From the NCBI RefSeq assembly GCF_020439865.1, contig NZ_JAGRPF010000169.1, forward strand, positions 1-41,036: a DNA stretch of 41,036 nt. Reading direction: 5' to 3'. How positions within the stretch are numbered: the first letter of the stretch is position 1; each line of letters opens with the position of its first letter. The DNA is from Prosthecobacter sp. (GTDB lineage: Bacteria; Verrucomicrobiota; Verrucomicrobiia; Verrucomicrobiales; Verrucomicrobiaceae). This document shows positions 31,395-39,638 of the stretch, one piece after another. The position numbers and the translations under genes are program-made. Under the pieces are notes generated by a model. That model worked only from the letters and a program-made list of their open reading frames with translations, did not search any database and was not told the origin of the DNA.

Positions 31395-32072
31395 ATGAAG
31401 TTCTCCGTCTGTTTCAGTGCCATCCTGCTTTCCGCCTCCTGCCTTCAGGCCGGGGATCCCGACCTGCCGGAGCCGATCGATTTCAGTTTTGCGGATGAGC
31501 TGCTGACGCGTTCCCCCTTTACCCGCACCGTCAACCTGCAGGCATCGCTCCAGCTTACTGGTGTGGCGTATGTGGACGGGCGTCCGGTGGCCACCGTGTT
31601 GAATACCGAGACGAAGCAGCGGTTCGTTGTTTCCGAAGAACCCAACGCGCTTGGATGGAGGCTCGTGACGGCGAGCGCCGGGGCTGATCTTCATCTGACG
31701 CAGGTGGAAATGCAGGTCGGTGATGAGGTCATCGCCATGCACTATCAGGGCCAGCAGATCTCCCCGGCTGGAAGTGTCAATGGTTCTAAGAGTATGTTCG
31801 CAGGAAGTGGAAAGAAGGACGGAGGGAAGATCAAGACCTCCTCTTTCCTCGGCGAACATGGGAAGGAGATGTACTCCTCCCTTTCCCCCGAGGCGCGGGA
31901 CAAGTTCAAAGAACTCATCCGGGATCGCGTGGAGAAACATCCTGAACTGACGCCCGAACAAAATGCGGACTATGCCCGGAAGGTGTTTGCCAGGATCAAG
32001 GCGACCGACCAGCCCGCCGCTGGCGGTGTTGTCAAAACTCCCAAGACTTCGAAGAAGAAACAGGGGGCGTGA
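31395..32072 (+). CDS. Secreted protein of unknown function with helical C-terminal part
   Basis: 225 residues, not recognised. A signal peptide is at about 1-19 (FSVCFSAILLSASCLQAG). An N-terminal beta-rich part (LQLTGVAYVDGRPVATVLN, LHLTQVEMQVGDEVIAMHYQ) is followed by a Gly/Lys/Ser linker. A charged helical segment comes next (LSPEARDKFKELIRDRVEKH, LTPEQNADYARKVFARIKAT), and the tail is lysine-rich (TPKTSKKKQG). An ATG four codons upstream (31383) is possible. The layout suggests a periplasmic anchoring or assembly factor, but this is speculation. Confidence 0.65.
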   Translation: MKFSVCFSAILLSASCLQAGDPDLPEPIDFSFADELLTRSPFTRTVNLQASLQLTGVAYVDGRPVATVLNTETKQRFVVSEEPNALGWRLVTASAGADLHLTQVEMQVGDEVIAMHYQGQQISPAGSVNGSKSMFAGSGKKDGGKIKTSSFLGEHGKEMYSSLSPEARDKFKELIRDRVEKHPELTPEQNADYARKVFARIKATDQPAAGGVVKTPKTSKKKQGA

Positions 32073-32181
32073 TTCAGTCCGGTTGGATTTTGCTTTGCCA
32101 AATTCGTCGGCTTCCGCAACGTTTCAGGGCGGTCTGACGAAAACATGTCAGGCACCGCTTCAATCAGATAAATCTCAAACC

Positions 32182-32361
32182 ATGCGGAGTCAGAAACAAA
32201 CCAACCGGTCGCCCCGGCCTTTCAAGAACCAGCAGTCTGCAGGCAGATGGACAGGCGGGAGTGGCAGCAATGGTTTCATTCCCGGCCCTCAAACTCCGCC
32301 CAAGGTGAAAAAGCCGGAAGGTTCGCCGCCAGACAAGAGTTCAGGCGCATCGAAGAGTTAG
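32182..32361 (+). CDS. Possible small basic Gly/Pro/Ser-rich protein
   Basis: 59 residues from an ATG at 32182. The composition is low-complexity and basic: RSQKQTNRSPRPFKNQQ, then GGSGSNGFIPGPQTPPK, ending in PDKSSGASKS. No domain is visible and no strong ribosome-binding site precedes it. Its TAG stop overlaps the stop of the convergent methyltransferase gene by three bases. Codon use looks ordinary for the window. I rate it possible only. Confidence 0.35.
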   Translation: MRSQKQTNRSPRPFKNQQSAGRWTGGSGSNGFIPGPQTPPKVKKPEGSPPDKSSGASKS

Positions 32362-33254
32362 CGGACCATCATCCACAGGGTGGTGGCGCCGTGACCCGGA
32401 GGAAAGTCCGGAGGTGCTACAGGCTTTTCATAGTCCGCAGTTCGGCGTCTCGCTTTGGCGCACCAGCGCGCGCGGCGTTCAAGTGTGGCCGTATCAAACT
32501 TGGTGCAATTGGTGGAGAGCAGGATCGCACACTTCGGAGCGGCCACTTCGAGCGCGGCACCGAGCAGGTCTTCAAAGTGTTGCTCCACCTGCCAGCGGCG
32601 GCCGTTCGCGCTGCGTGAGAAAGTTGGAGGGTCGAGAACGATGGCGTCGAATTGCTCGCCACGTGCGGCCAGCTTCGGCAGTAGTTCCATCGTGTCGTCC
32701 ACGACGAATCGATGCCCGGTCTCGGCGATCTCGTTCAGTTCGAAATTGTGCCTGCCACGATCCAGTGATTTGCGGGACAGGTCCACGCTCAGCGTCTCCG
32801 CACCTGCGAGCGCGGCCACCACGCTGAAACTACAGGTGTAGGCAAAGGTGTTCAGCAACCGTTTCGGTTTCATGGCACGCAGCCTGGCCCGATTCAGCCG
32901 CTGATCCAAAAAGAGGCCGTGGCTGTATCCCGCACCCATGTCCAGCCCGTAACGGATGCCGGCCTCCGTCACCACCGTCGTCAGCGGCAGGGTCGCGTCC
33001 CCGTTGTGCAGCACGGGAGACACACGTTCGGCATTCTTCGTCGGCATGAAGCGTGCAAACACTCGCCTGGCCTGCCAGCCGTATGCTGCGCATTGAACGG
33101 CCAATCCCTGCAGCAACTCGGCCAGCGCCGCATCGCTCTTGTAGGAGATGATCACATCCTCGCCCAACCGTTCGACCCAGCCTCCCGGACCTGAGCCCAG
33201 TCGATAGGCCGTGGTTTCCGCCGCGCTCAGAGCTTCGCCTTGGGCAGCCGTCAT
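32358..33254 (-). CDS. RlmI-like class I rRNA methyltransferase
   Basis: 298 residues from the ATG at 33254; a GTG at 33305 would add 17. The RlmI-type central domain has ITSYKSDAALAELL-like and GYSHGLFLDQRLNRARLRAM segments, where the Q-R-x-N-R stretch is typical. The Rossmann methyltransferase then begins with RLLNTFAYTCSFSVVAALAGAETLSVDLSRKSLDRGRHNFELN. The catalytic or base-binding motif is FDAIVLDPPTFSRS, as in the 23S rRNA m5C methyltransferase RlmI. The N-terminal PUA domain of RlmI is missing, which makes the protein about 100 residues shorter. Target base and position are not predictable. Confidence 0.83.
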   Translation of the reverse strand: MTAAQGEALSAAETTAYRLGSGPGGWVERLGEDVIISYKSDAALAELLQGLAVQCAAYGWQARRVFARFMPTKNAERVSPVLHNGDATLPLTTVVTEAGIRYGLDMGAGYSHGLFLDQRLNRARLRAMKPKRLLNTFAYTCSFSVVAALAGAETLSVDLSRKSLDRGRHNFELNEIAETGHRFVVDDTMELLPKLAARGEQFDAIVLDPPTFSRSANGRRWQVEQHFEDLLGAALEVAAPKCAILLSTNCTKFDTATLERRARWCAKARRRTADYEKPVAPPDFPPGHGATTLWMMVR

Positions 33255-33524
33255 CCATGTCAGAGATTGTTGTGGAGAGGGGCGGTTCGGCAGGAGGGAG
33301 GACACAGGGCTGCGGCAGGATGGGTTGATGAGTTCAGTGTGGAGCTAATGGGACGGATGTTTGTTGGCAATGGATTTTCTGGCTCATCTTTCGCCAGGTT
33401 GCTCAATGATGTGTCACTGCCATCTTTTGAGCACGAATTGCGTCGACGCCATTCGACATCTCGTAAGGACGAAGTTTTAAATGGGTATTCCGGAGTTTGG
33501 AGAGCTCCTTTCACTGCATCGTGA

Positions 33525-33968
33525 TCACGCAGGGCGGTGATTCGCCACCCAGTCGGCAGGAAGCGTGATCGTGGTGATGACAGGATCTCCGATGCTGAGA
33601 CATTCGGCTTTCCAAAACAGGATCCGGTAGGGTTTGGAGGCGGTGATTTCTGACCACGAGATGAACAGCCGGGGATGGCCAACTCGGAACAGCGGCATCA
33701 CATCCAGAAAAAAGCCGTCGTGGTCGGCATGCAGCGTGAGGACGTTGCGATAGTTCATCGAGCCCACTCTTCCGGTGATCCCGCTGCTGCAGGTGCCGGT
33801 CACCAGACGGCTGCCGCTGGCGTGGTTTGCCGCCAGCAGATGCCAGCCTCCGATCCGGCTGAGGAGCCACACGACGCCGCACCAGAAAACAGGAAAGACG
33901 ATGAAAAACCCGCCGATGATGGCCACCAGAAGCCATGCCGGGGTGTCAGGGGGCTGAGTGGTGTCCAT
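33525..33968 (-). CDS. Membrane-anchored protein of unknown function
   Basis: 147 residues, not recognised. One membrane segment at about 12-36 (WLLVAIIGGFFIVFPVFWCGVVWLL) is followed by a soluble domain of about 100 residues with beta-rich character (NVLTLHADHDGFFLDVMPLFRVGHPRLFISWSEI). The last pattern resembles small bacterial PH-like domains, where FISWSEI stands at the usual Trp/Ile strand; this is a loose impression. It lies alone between two minus-strand genes. Confidence 0.6.
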   Translation of the reverse strand: MDTTQPPDTPAWLLVAIIGGFFIVFPVFWCGVVWLLSRIGGWHLLAANHASGSRLVTGTCSSGITGRVGSMNYRNVLTLHADHDGFFLDVMPLFRVGHPRLFISWSEITASKPYRILFWKAECLSIGDPVITTITLPADWVANHRPA

Positions 33969-34104
33969 GGAAATGATTCCGTGCGGTGAGACGCCTTCTG
34001 CAGCCGGAGCGGCTCGCTATCCGGCGCGAGCGAGGGTCCTCCACCATGGGGCGAAATCAACCCGGATTGTGGCTAGGATATTTGATGGCAAACTCTCCGC
34101 GCTC

Positions 34105-34569
34105 CTAGCCATCCTTCGGAGGCCAGATTTCGCCATCGAGCTCCTTGGGCAGTTGAGTCGGTTCTACCGGGTAGATGAGAGACAAGTCGGGCTTCACCGG
34201 CGCAGAGGGAAGCAACTCCGTTTCCTCCGGCGCACCGATGATAAGCCAAAGAACTTCCGCGTCGGAGTCGTTGAATACCTGGCGCAGTTGGTCTGGTCCG
34301 ACGAGCACGCCGCCGTGTTTAGGCACGGTCAGTGTCTCGTCGCCCACGCGCAGCCGGCCTGTGCCTTCGAGCACAAAGTAGAACTCTTCTTGCCGGATGT
34401 GCTTGTGCAGTGTGCCGGCGCTCTTTGGTGGGTAGCGCCAGAGACGCGCGCTCATGTTATCGCTTCCGGTTCGTTCCAAGATGTCCGCGTTCGGAACCTT
34501 CATCAGATTGGAAAGACGCCACGAAAGATCCGCCGGACGGATCAGGAAATGCCCTTCGATCGGTTTCAT
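34105..34569 (-). CDS. Cupin-domain protein with altered metal site
   Basis: 154 residues. The cupin motif 1 region is SAGTLHKHIRQEEFYFVLEGTGRLRVGDE, with H55, H57 and E61/E62 as metal ligands. In motif 2 (LVGPDQLRQVFNDSD) the expected histidine is replaced by R96, so one of the four usual ligands is missing. Proline/leucine-rich residues end the protein (PTQLPKELDGEIWPP). The ATG at 34569 was chosen because the longer frame (to 34740) would run into the cytochrome gene and adds non-conserved residues. No neighbour explains its role; cupins of this type often bind small molecules or act as isomerases. Confidence 0.78.
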   Translation of the reverse strand: MKPIEGHFLIRPADLSWRLSNLMKVPNADILERTGSDNMSARLWRYPPKSAGTLHKHIRQEEFYFVLEGTGRLRVGDETLTVPKHGGVLVGPDQLRQVFNDSDAEVLWLIIGAPEETELLPSAPVKPDLSLIYPVEPTQLPKELDGEIWPPKDG

Positions 34570-34687
34570 GCGGGCACAGTCTGCATCGTTCCGATTGTCC
34601 TTCAACGCAGGATCTCGATTGAACGTGATGAGGGAACTGGACTGCTCCGTCAGCATTGCCCGATCAGTGTCAGGATCTTCGTCGAAC

Positions 34688-35101
34688 TCACTTCGGCCCG
34701 GTTTTAGACGCCGGGTTGTCTGTGCGTGGATCAGGCGCACCGAGCAGCACCCAGGTTTCCAGCAGGGCGATTTCGATGGGCGGAAGTTTCTCCTCCGGTG
34801 GCATCGCGCTGTCGGAATTGTGGTGGCGGATCGCCTGGATCAGCGGGCTCTTCTTGAGATTGTTGGGGGTGACGGCCGGGCCGTGATCGCCGCCGGTCAT
34901 CCATCCGGTTTTGGAGTCCAAAGCCAGCCCGCCTTCGATTTCATGTTCCTTGGAATGGCACTCAAAGCACCGTTTCTGGAGAATGGGCAGGATTTGAATC
35001 CGGAAGAAGGCGGCCGGTTCATAGTACGAATTCGTCGCTTCGTCTGCGCCGGCATTCATCGGTGCCAGCAGAGCCATCAGCAGCAACGCATGTGCTTTCA
35101 T
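34688..35101 (-). CDS. Secreted planctomycete-type cytochrome c domain protein
   Basis: 137 residues. A signal peptide covers about 1-18 (HALLLMALLAPMNAGAD). The heme motif is C45-F-E-C48-H49 in ILPILQKRCFECHS, followed by EHEIEGGLALDSKTGWMTGGDHGPAV and, later, DSAMPPEEKLPP, where M100 is the likely distal ligand. This is the PVC cytochrome domain usually found at the start of very large proteins with DUF1549 and DUF1553. Here it stands alone, ending after the domain. It may serve as a free electron carrier or be a remnant. The minus-strand cupin follows after 118 bases. Confidence 0.82.
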   Translation of the reverse strand: MKAHALLLMALLAPMNAGADEATNSYYEPAAFFRIQILPILQKRCFECHSKEHEIEGGLALDSKTGWMTGGDHGPAVTPNNLKKSPLIQAIRHHNSDSAMPPEEKLPPIEIALLETWVLLGAPDPRTDNPASKTGPK

Positions 35102-35235
35102 ATCAAGAAAAACGCCGGGCATTGTCATTGCCGCGCTGTGAATCTTGCTCGTTTCACGCCGCCTCTTGTCAGCGTGGGCTGGGAGACGCTTTCCCCGTTG
35201 ACAGCCGGGACGGGGCCCGGCCACATTGAAGAGCT

Positions 35236-35751
35236 ATGAAACACATTCTTATCTCGTGGTTTTTTCGTGGTGGTTCCGGAGCATTGATGCGGCTGGCGAT
35301 GATGCTCTCTCTGTTTGTCCTGCCATCCTGTGTAGCGCCAACGTCAGGTGGTTTGCCGCCCCCGGACATTTCAGGCTCTTACTCCGGCAGTTACACCTAC
35401 GGGTCCGGGTATTCGGGCAGTCGCGCCGGTTCCTCGGTGCCGTTCACCGTCGAGATCTATCAGACCCCTGGATCGAATCGCTTCTCCGGTGTTATGCGTG
35501 AAAGCTACTCGGACTTTGGAGTGCCTCTCGCTGGCAAGTTGTGGGCGGACATCAAAGGCACCTGCAGCCGTGCTCCGAATGGATCCACCGTGATACAGTT
35601 CAAGAAGACCTATCGCTTCTTCAAGCAGGATTCGTTGAACTACCAAGGTGGAATCGCGGCAGGTGGAGACACGCTGGCCGGCACCTGGCTCTTCCCCGGC
35701 CAGCCGAATCTTTCCGGCACCTTTGCGCTCTACAGTTTTCCGTCCCAATGA
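35236..35751 (+). CDS. Lipoprotein of unknown function
   Basis: 171 residues. A lipoprotein signal ends in FVLPSC with the lipidated Cys at 32; the first 16 residues may be an extended lead, since an internal start at M18 gives a more typical signal. After a Gly/Ser/Tyr-rich linker (SGSYSGSYTYGSGYSGSRAG) comes a small beta-rich domain (VPFTVEIYQTPGSNRFSGVM ... GGDTLAGTWLF ... LSGTFALYSF). Such strands suggest a small barrel, as in many outer-membrane lipoproteins. The stop overlaps the start of the pyroglutamyl-peptidase homologue by ATGA, so the two are translationally coupled. Confidence 0.68.
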   Translation: MKHILISWFFRGGSGALMRLAMMLSLFVLPSCVAPTSGGLPPPDISGSYSGSYTYGSGYSGSRAGSSVPFTVEIYQTPGSNRFSGVMRESYSDFGVPLAGKLWADIKGTCSRAPNGSTVIQFKKTYRFFKQDSLNYQGGIAAGGDTLAGTWLFPGQPNLSGTFALYSFPSQ

Positions 35752-36485
35752 AACGAATGAGGCTGGCTTGGGTCTGGGGTGCGGCTTTGCTGCTGGGGGG
35801 CTTTGCCCCTTCGGCGCAGAGTCAGACTTCCGCTGAAGCTGCAGATCGCATCGTTGTCAGCGGTTTCGAGCCCTTTGGTGGTCGCTCGAAAAACGCCTCC
35901 TGGACCCTGGTGCAGGAAATCAAAAAAGCTTTTCCCACCATCATCGACCGTCAGATCCCTGTCGTATGGGGTGCGCCGCTGAAAGCCATCGAAGCGGAGA
36001 AAAATGTGCCCGACGTCTGGATCGCGTTCGGGGAAGGATCACCTGCGTTTCAGATCGAAGTTCTCGCGCACAACCGAAGGGGTGGCTTCCAGGACAACGA
36101 GAGTCGCCCCCCCTCTGCGCCGCTTATTGTTGAAGAGGGGGCGGCCGAGTTGAAAAACAAGATCGACGCCTCAGCTCTCGCCGCGAAGTTGAGCGCAGCT
36201 GGTTTTCCCACCCGCGAGTCCTCCAGCGCCGGCGCCTATCTGTGCGAGGAGATGCTCTACTCGCTGCTGCACGCACAGGCGAAGCACTCCGACGGCTTTC
36301 GCCTGGTGCTGTTCATTCACGTACCAGTACTGGGGAAGGTGGTCTCCTCTGCCGCCACTGGCGATGGGACGGCAACCAAGAAAGTTGATGCTGAATACCT
36401 CGCGGCATTTGGCAGGCAATTGTTTGCAGCGTTGCAGGAAAACCAGCAGATCCGAATTTCGAAGACGGTGAGCAGCCTGCGATAG
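35748..36485 (+). CDS. Exported pyroglutamyl-peptidase I homologue
   Basis: 245 residues. A signal peptide is at about 1-26 (LAWVWGAALLLGGFAPSAQSQ). The peptidase C15 fold is recognised by VVSGFEPFGGRSKNASW near the start and by the catalytic set E104 (FQIEVLAHN), C166 (SSAGAYLCEEMLYSLL) and H191 (LFIHVPVLG). All three active residues are present, though the usual E-R pair is E-V. Ordinary Pcp enzymes are cytoplasmic and about 210 residues long, so a secreted form coupled to a lipoprotein is unusual. It would remove N-terminal pyroglutamate from peptides outside the cytoplasm, if active. Confidence 0.8.
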   Translation: MKRMRLAWVWGAALLLGGFAPSAQSQTSAEAADRIVVSGFEPFGGRSKNASWTLVQEIKKAFPTIIDRQIPVVWGAPLKAIEAEKNVPDVWIAFGEGSPAFQIEVLAHNRRGGFQDNESRPPSAPLIVEEGAAELKNKIDASALAAKLSAAGFPTRESSSAGAYLCEEMLYSLLHAQAKHSDGFRLVLFIHVPVLGKVVSSAATGDGTATKKVDAEYLAAFGRQLFAALQENQQIRISKTVSSLR

Positions 36486-36664
36486 TGTCCGGGACACACC
36501 GGGGCATTTGTCTCTGCTTTCACCTGTCGTCTATGCCGGCCTGCTGTTGGGACGAGAGTAGAGCCTTGCCTCGTGGTGCTGCCTTCAGAGTGTCTTGTCT
36601 GTGCGCAGGCGGGGGCGTGAAACCGTTTGCTTTTCAAGGCGCACCATGGAGCATTTCCATCGCT

Positions 36665-37657
36665 ATGAACGCTCGACATTTCGTTGCAATTCCGATGGTC
36701 GCTGTGTTGATCGGCGCATCGATGGTTTGCGTGGTTCATGCGCAAACGTCCGCGGACAGAGCTGTGGTCAAAGGCACGTTCCTTGGCGACGGCAAAGATG
36801 GCAAGATTCAGTACCTCGTCGTGCAAACACGCGAGCCCTTCAGTGATCAGGCCGCCATTCGACTGGTGTTTACTGAGAAAGATCCGTCTTCGTCAGAGAA
36901 GCCGGATTTCGACGCTGCATTCAAGAAACTAGGAAGCGCGCTGATCCTCAGCGTGTTTCGCAATGGCGACATCTTTGGCTGCGAAGTCGCCCATACGGAG
37001 CATCCGAAGTCGCCCTTTTCGGCACTCGGGGAAATCAAGATGAAGGACTTCAAAGTCACTGACACACACGTGTCGGGACAGGTGACCACGGGTGGTGAAC
37101 TGGACGCATTTGGTCAAAAATGGAATGTGGATCTCACATTCTCCGCGCCTTTGCCGAAAGGGGCGTTTGCCGCAGCAGAAGAACCCGCGTCCGAGCCGAA
37201 GAAAGTGGCGAAAGAGAAGTCCATGCCTGCGGAGCCGGCGGTTGCGGCGGAGAAACTGCCTGTCGGGAAGCTTCCGCTGCCTTCCGGTGCTCTCGACGTG
37301 GAGTACAAGTCCGTGGTGGAGCAGATCGCGTTTCGCTCCGATGCTCCGGTGAGCACCGTGGCAGGTGAATTCGCGGCCAAACTCAAAGAACAGGGCTGGA
37401 AGGACGGTCTTGGCAGCTTGATCGGCAAGAACAACGCCATCCTTAAGCGCGAGCTCAACGGCGCGGACCTGACGATCATGGTCCAGCCGGCGGGCACAGG
37501 ATGCACCGTTAAGGTCTTTGCCCAAGGTCTCGACTGGTCGAATCCACCGGCTGCCACTGCTGCCAAGTCTGCGGCAGGCAGCGACGCAGAAAGCATCGAA
37601 GCCGAGGCCAACCGTTTGATCAATGACGCCCTGAAGCAGATCCCGAAGGGATTTTGA
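36665..37657 (+). CDS. Secreted protein of unknown function, two domains
   Basis: 330 residues, not recognised. A signal peptide is at about 1-26 (FVAIPMVAVLIGASMVCVVHAQ). Residues 30-170 form a beta-rich domain (RAVVKGTFLGDGKDGKIQYLVV ... GQKWNVDLTFSAP). An Ala/Glu/Lys/Pro-rich linker (about 172-215) leads to a second small domain (about 225-300; VEYKSVVEQIAFRSDAPVSTVA ... TIMVQPAGTGCTVKVFAQGLDW). The tail is helical and ends in NRLINDALKQIPKGF. It lies 179 bases after the pyroglutamyl-peptidase gene. Confidence 0.65.
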   Translation: MNARHFVAIPMVAVLIGASMVCVVHAQTSADRAVVKGTFLGDGKDGKIQYLVVQTREPFSDQAAIRLVFTEKDPSSSEKPDFDAAFKKLGSALILSVFRNGDIFGCEVAHTEHPKSPFSALGEIKMKDFKVTDTHVSGQVTTGGELDAFGQKWNVDLTFSAPLPKGAFAAAEEPASEPKKVAKEKSMPAEPAVAAEKLPVGKLPLPSGALDVEYKSVVEQIAFRSDAPVSTVAGEFAAKLKEQGWKDGLGSLIGKNNAILKRELNGADLTIMVQPAGTGCTVKVFAQGLDWSNPPAATAAKSAAGSDAESIEAEANRLINDALKQIPKGF

Positions 37658-37678
37658 GTGAGACGTTACGGAGTTGTC

Positions 37679-38521
37679 TCACCGCACACCGATTGTCTTC
37701 ATCCACGCTAGCGCGTCGTCAGGCCAGACCTTGGCGTCGCGCTCGCAGTGGAGGGCGTAGCCGTGGCCGCCGGTGGGGTAGAGTTTGAACTCGTGGGCGA
37801 TCTTCGCGGCAGTGAGTGCCTCGTGGTAAATCTTGCTGCCGACGACATGAGTTTTGTCGTCTTCGCTGTGAATGATGAGCGTGGGCGGGATCGGCGCCTT
37901 GAGGTTGAGGTCGGGCGAGATGTGTCCACTTTTGTCATCGAGATAGGCCGGATAAACAAGAACGGCAAAGTCCGGCAGGCAGCTTTGCTGGTCCACGGCA
38001 TCGATCGCAGTGTAGGAACGTTTCTCGAGAGGTGCACTGGCTTTGGCTGCGACATTTCCCCCGGCGGAGAATCCAATCACGCCGAGGTGCTTCGGATTGA
38101 TCTTCCATTCCACCGCATTTGCCCGGGTGAGGCTGAGCGCTCGCTGCACGTCTTGAAGTGCGCCGGCACGGTTGTTCGGCGTTCGATACTTCAGCACCAG
38201 CGCGCTGATGCCATTTGCGTTCAGCCATGCGGCGATCTCGGATCCTTCCTTGTCCATGACACAGTAGCTATAGCCACCGCCAGGACAGACAATCATGGCC
38301 GGCGCAGGCGTGCCGTCTTTCCGCGTGGCCTGAAACAGCGTCAGCGTCGGTTTGCTCACATTGGTGATGCGGTGGAAGCCATCTTTGCGCGGCACTTCAG
38401 TCTCGGCTTCCTTGGCTCCCTTGCCGGGCATCCTCCCTTCCGGCCACACATTCACAATGGGTTCAGCGCGGAGATGGGACGTAATCGCAAAGAACAGGAA
38501 AAGGACGCGGATCATGGACAT
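37679..38521 (-). CDS. Secreted alpha/beta-hydrolase (esterase, BD-FAE/acetyl-xylan-esterase-like)
   Basis: 280 residues. A signal peptide is at about 1-19 (VLFLFFAITSHLRAEP). The alpha/beta-hydrolase fold has an oxyanion-hole segment MIVCPGGGYSYCV, the nucleophile S152 in GVIGFSAGGNVAA, D221/D222 in IIHSEDDKTHVV, and H253 in PTGGHGYALH. The set fits enzymes that remove acetyl or feruloyl groups from plant polysaccharides. I chose the ATG at 38521, which opens the signal peptide; upstream in-frame codons at 38623 would add a non-conserved lead. It is divergent from the second LamG-like gene. Confidence 0.85.
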   Translation of the reverse strand: MSMIRVLFLFFAITSHLRAEPIVNVWPEGRMPGKGAKEAETEVPRKDGFHRITNVSKPTLTLFQATRKDGTPAPAMIVCPGGGYSYCVMDKEGSEIAAWLNANGISALVLKYRTPNNRAGALQDVQRALSLTRANAVEWKINPKHLGVIGFSAGGNVAAKASAPLEKRSYTAIDAVDQQSCLPDFAVLVYPAYLDDKSGHISPDLNLKAPIPPTLIIHSEDDKTHVVGSKIYHEALTAAKIAHEFKLYPTGGHGYALHCERDAKVWPDDALAWMKTIGVR

Positions 38522-38652
38522 CGTTAGGCCTCGCGTTGTCGAAACGCAAGGCGTGCGGTGAACCGGTCTCGCCGCTGGTCCTGCGAGTCGGAATGGAATT
38601 CCCTGAGCATTGCGTAAGACCAAGTAAGTGATGGCGTTCCCATGGCCCGCCT

Positions 38653-39327
38653 ATGATTTCTCCATCTCGTTGCATTCGCCTGTCCTTGGTCGGTTTGTTT
38701 CTCGCAGTGTGTCCCGCACTTCGGGCAGAGGGTCCGGACTATCAACCGGAGCTGTTTCAGAGCACCAAGCTCGTTTACGCCGACAGCTTTGACGGAGGCA
38801 TGATCAACACCGAGTTTTGGGAAGTCCGTCAAAACACGACCTGGGCCATCAAGGACGGTGTTCTTAGCGGCAGCGAGTCGTCGAAGGAGTTTCAGGAAAA
38901 GAAGAAGGCCAGCGATGATCCCTCCCATGCAGGACTTAAACCGGTCATCTGGCTCAAGAAGGTGCCGGAGAAGTTTGTCTGCACGATGCGCGTGCGTTAC
39001 GACGCGAAAACTTACCAGAAGGGATTTCCTCTTCTAGATCTCGGCCACCACATTCACACCCTCAGTTTCGGCGAAAAAGCCACGACGCTGACGATCAAGA
39101 AAAACGTCGAGAAGATCGAAATCGAAAAGCCGCTCTTTGCGCTCAACCAGTGGCATGACGTGGTCATCGAACTGAAGAAAGGCACGATCCTGCTCAAGAT
39201 CGACGGCGTGAAACATGTATTCGAAAGCAAGAACATCGACATGAGCGGCCAGGCGCAGATCGACTTCAAAGCGGTCGATTTCGGCACCTGCCAGATCGAC
39301 GACGTGAAGATCTGGGAAGGGAAATAA
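38653..39327 (+). CDS. Secreted LamG/DUF1080-like protein (second copy)
   Basis: 224 residues. A signal peptide is at about 1-25. The body is beta-rich, with the same general plan as the protein at 28005-28754: SFDGGMINTEFWEV, WAIKDGVLSGSE, PEKFVCTMRVRYDAK, NQWHDVVIELKKGTILLKIDGVKHVFES, and a final CQIDDVKIWEGK. No glycosidase acid residues stand out, so a binding role is possible. It is divergent from the esterase, with a 131-base gap, suggesting joint control. Confidence 0.72.
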   Translation: MISPSRCIRLSLVGLFLAVCPALRAEGPDYQPELFQSTKLVYADSFDGGMINTEFWEVRQNTTWAIKDGVLSGSESSKEFQEKKKASDDPSHAGLKPVIWLKKVPEKFVCTMRVRYDAKTYQKGFPLLDLGHHIHTLSFGEKATTLTIKKNVEKIEIEKPLFALNQWHDVVIELKKGTILLKIDGVKHVFESKNIDMSGQAQIDFKAVDFGTCQIDDVKIWEGK

Positions 39328-39638
39328 GAAGAAGGCTCTCTTGGCCGGTCCAAACAGAACGCCACTCCACCCTGTTGGCGGGAATTTGGCGGTAGTTCGA
39401 AGAGCAGGCGTATGTCTTGTGGATGTCCTCCCCTTCAAGCTGCCTTGGCTTCGATGTCGCCATCCCCGCGATCACCAAAGCCTCATTTACTTCGTGATTG
39501 GATTGTTTAGAAAAAACATTACTAGGAGTGTTGACATGTGTTTGAGTTTTTGATTCTAATATTCGCTAGTAGCATTCTTGGTCACTGTTTCCTTGATATG
39601 CTGTTGAACATCCTACCAACATTCAACCTGCCAACGTT
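39328..39638. other. 311-base gene-free region with AT-rich promoter segment
   Basis: I see no credible gene here. The first 150 bases are GC-rich and featureless. From about 39480 the DNA becomes strikingly AT-rich relative to the window, with A- and T-runs, and holds the promoter for the crystallin-type gene. Small reading frames in this stretch lack recognisable features. Confidence 0.6.
39531..39560 (+). promoter_or_regulatory. Strong sigma-70 promoter for the beta/gamma-crystallin gene
   Basis: A perfect TTGACA (39531-39536) and TCTAAT (39555-39560, five of six matches) are separated by 18 bases. Transcription would begin near 39567 and give a leader of about 72 bases to the ATG at 39639. 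The AT-rich surroundings, including A-runs upstream, are typical of a strong promoter. It is the best consensus match I found in the window. Confidence 0.6.

Noticed and set aside
33306..33524. Short plus-strand open frame between the methyltransferase and the membrane protein
   Set aside because: No ribosome-binding site, no recognisable composition or motif; I see nothing convincing in this gap.
36484..36497. GTGTCC-G-GGACAC palindrome after the pyroglutamyl-peptidase gene
   Set aside because: Loop would be one base and no T-run follows, so it is not a plausible terminator.
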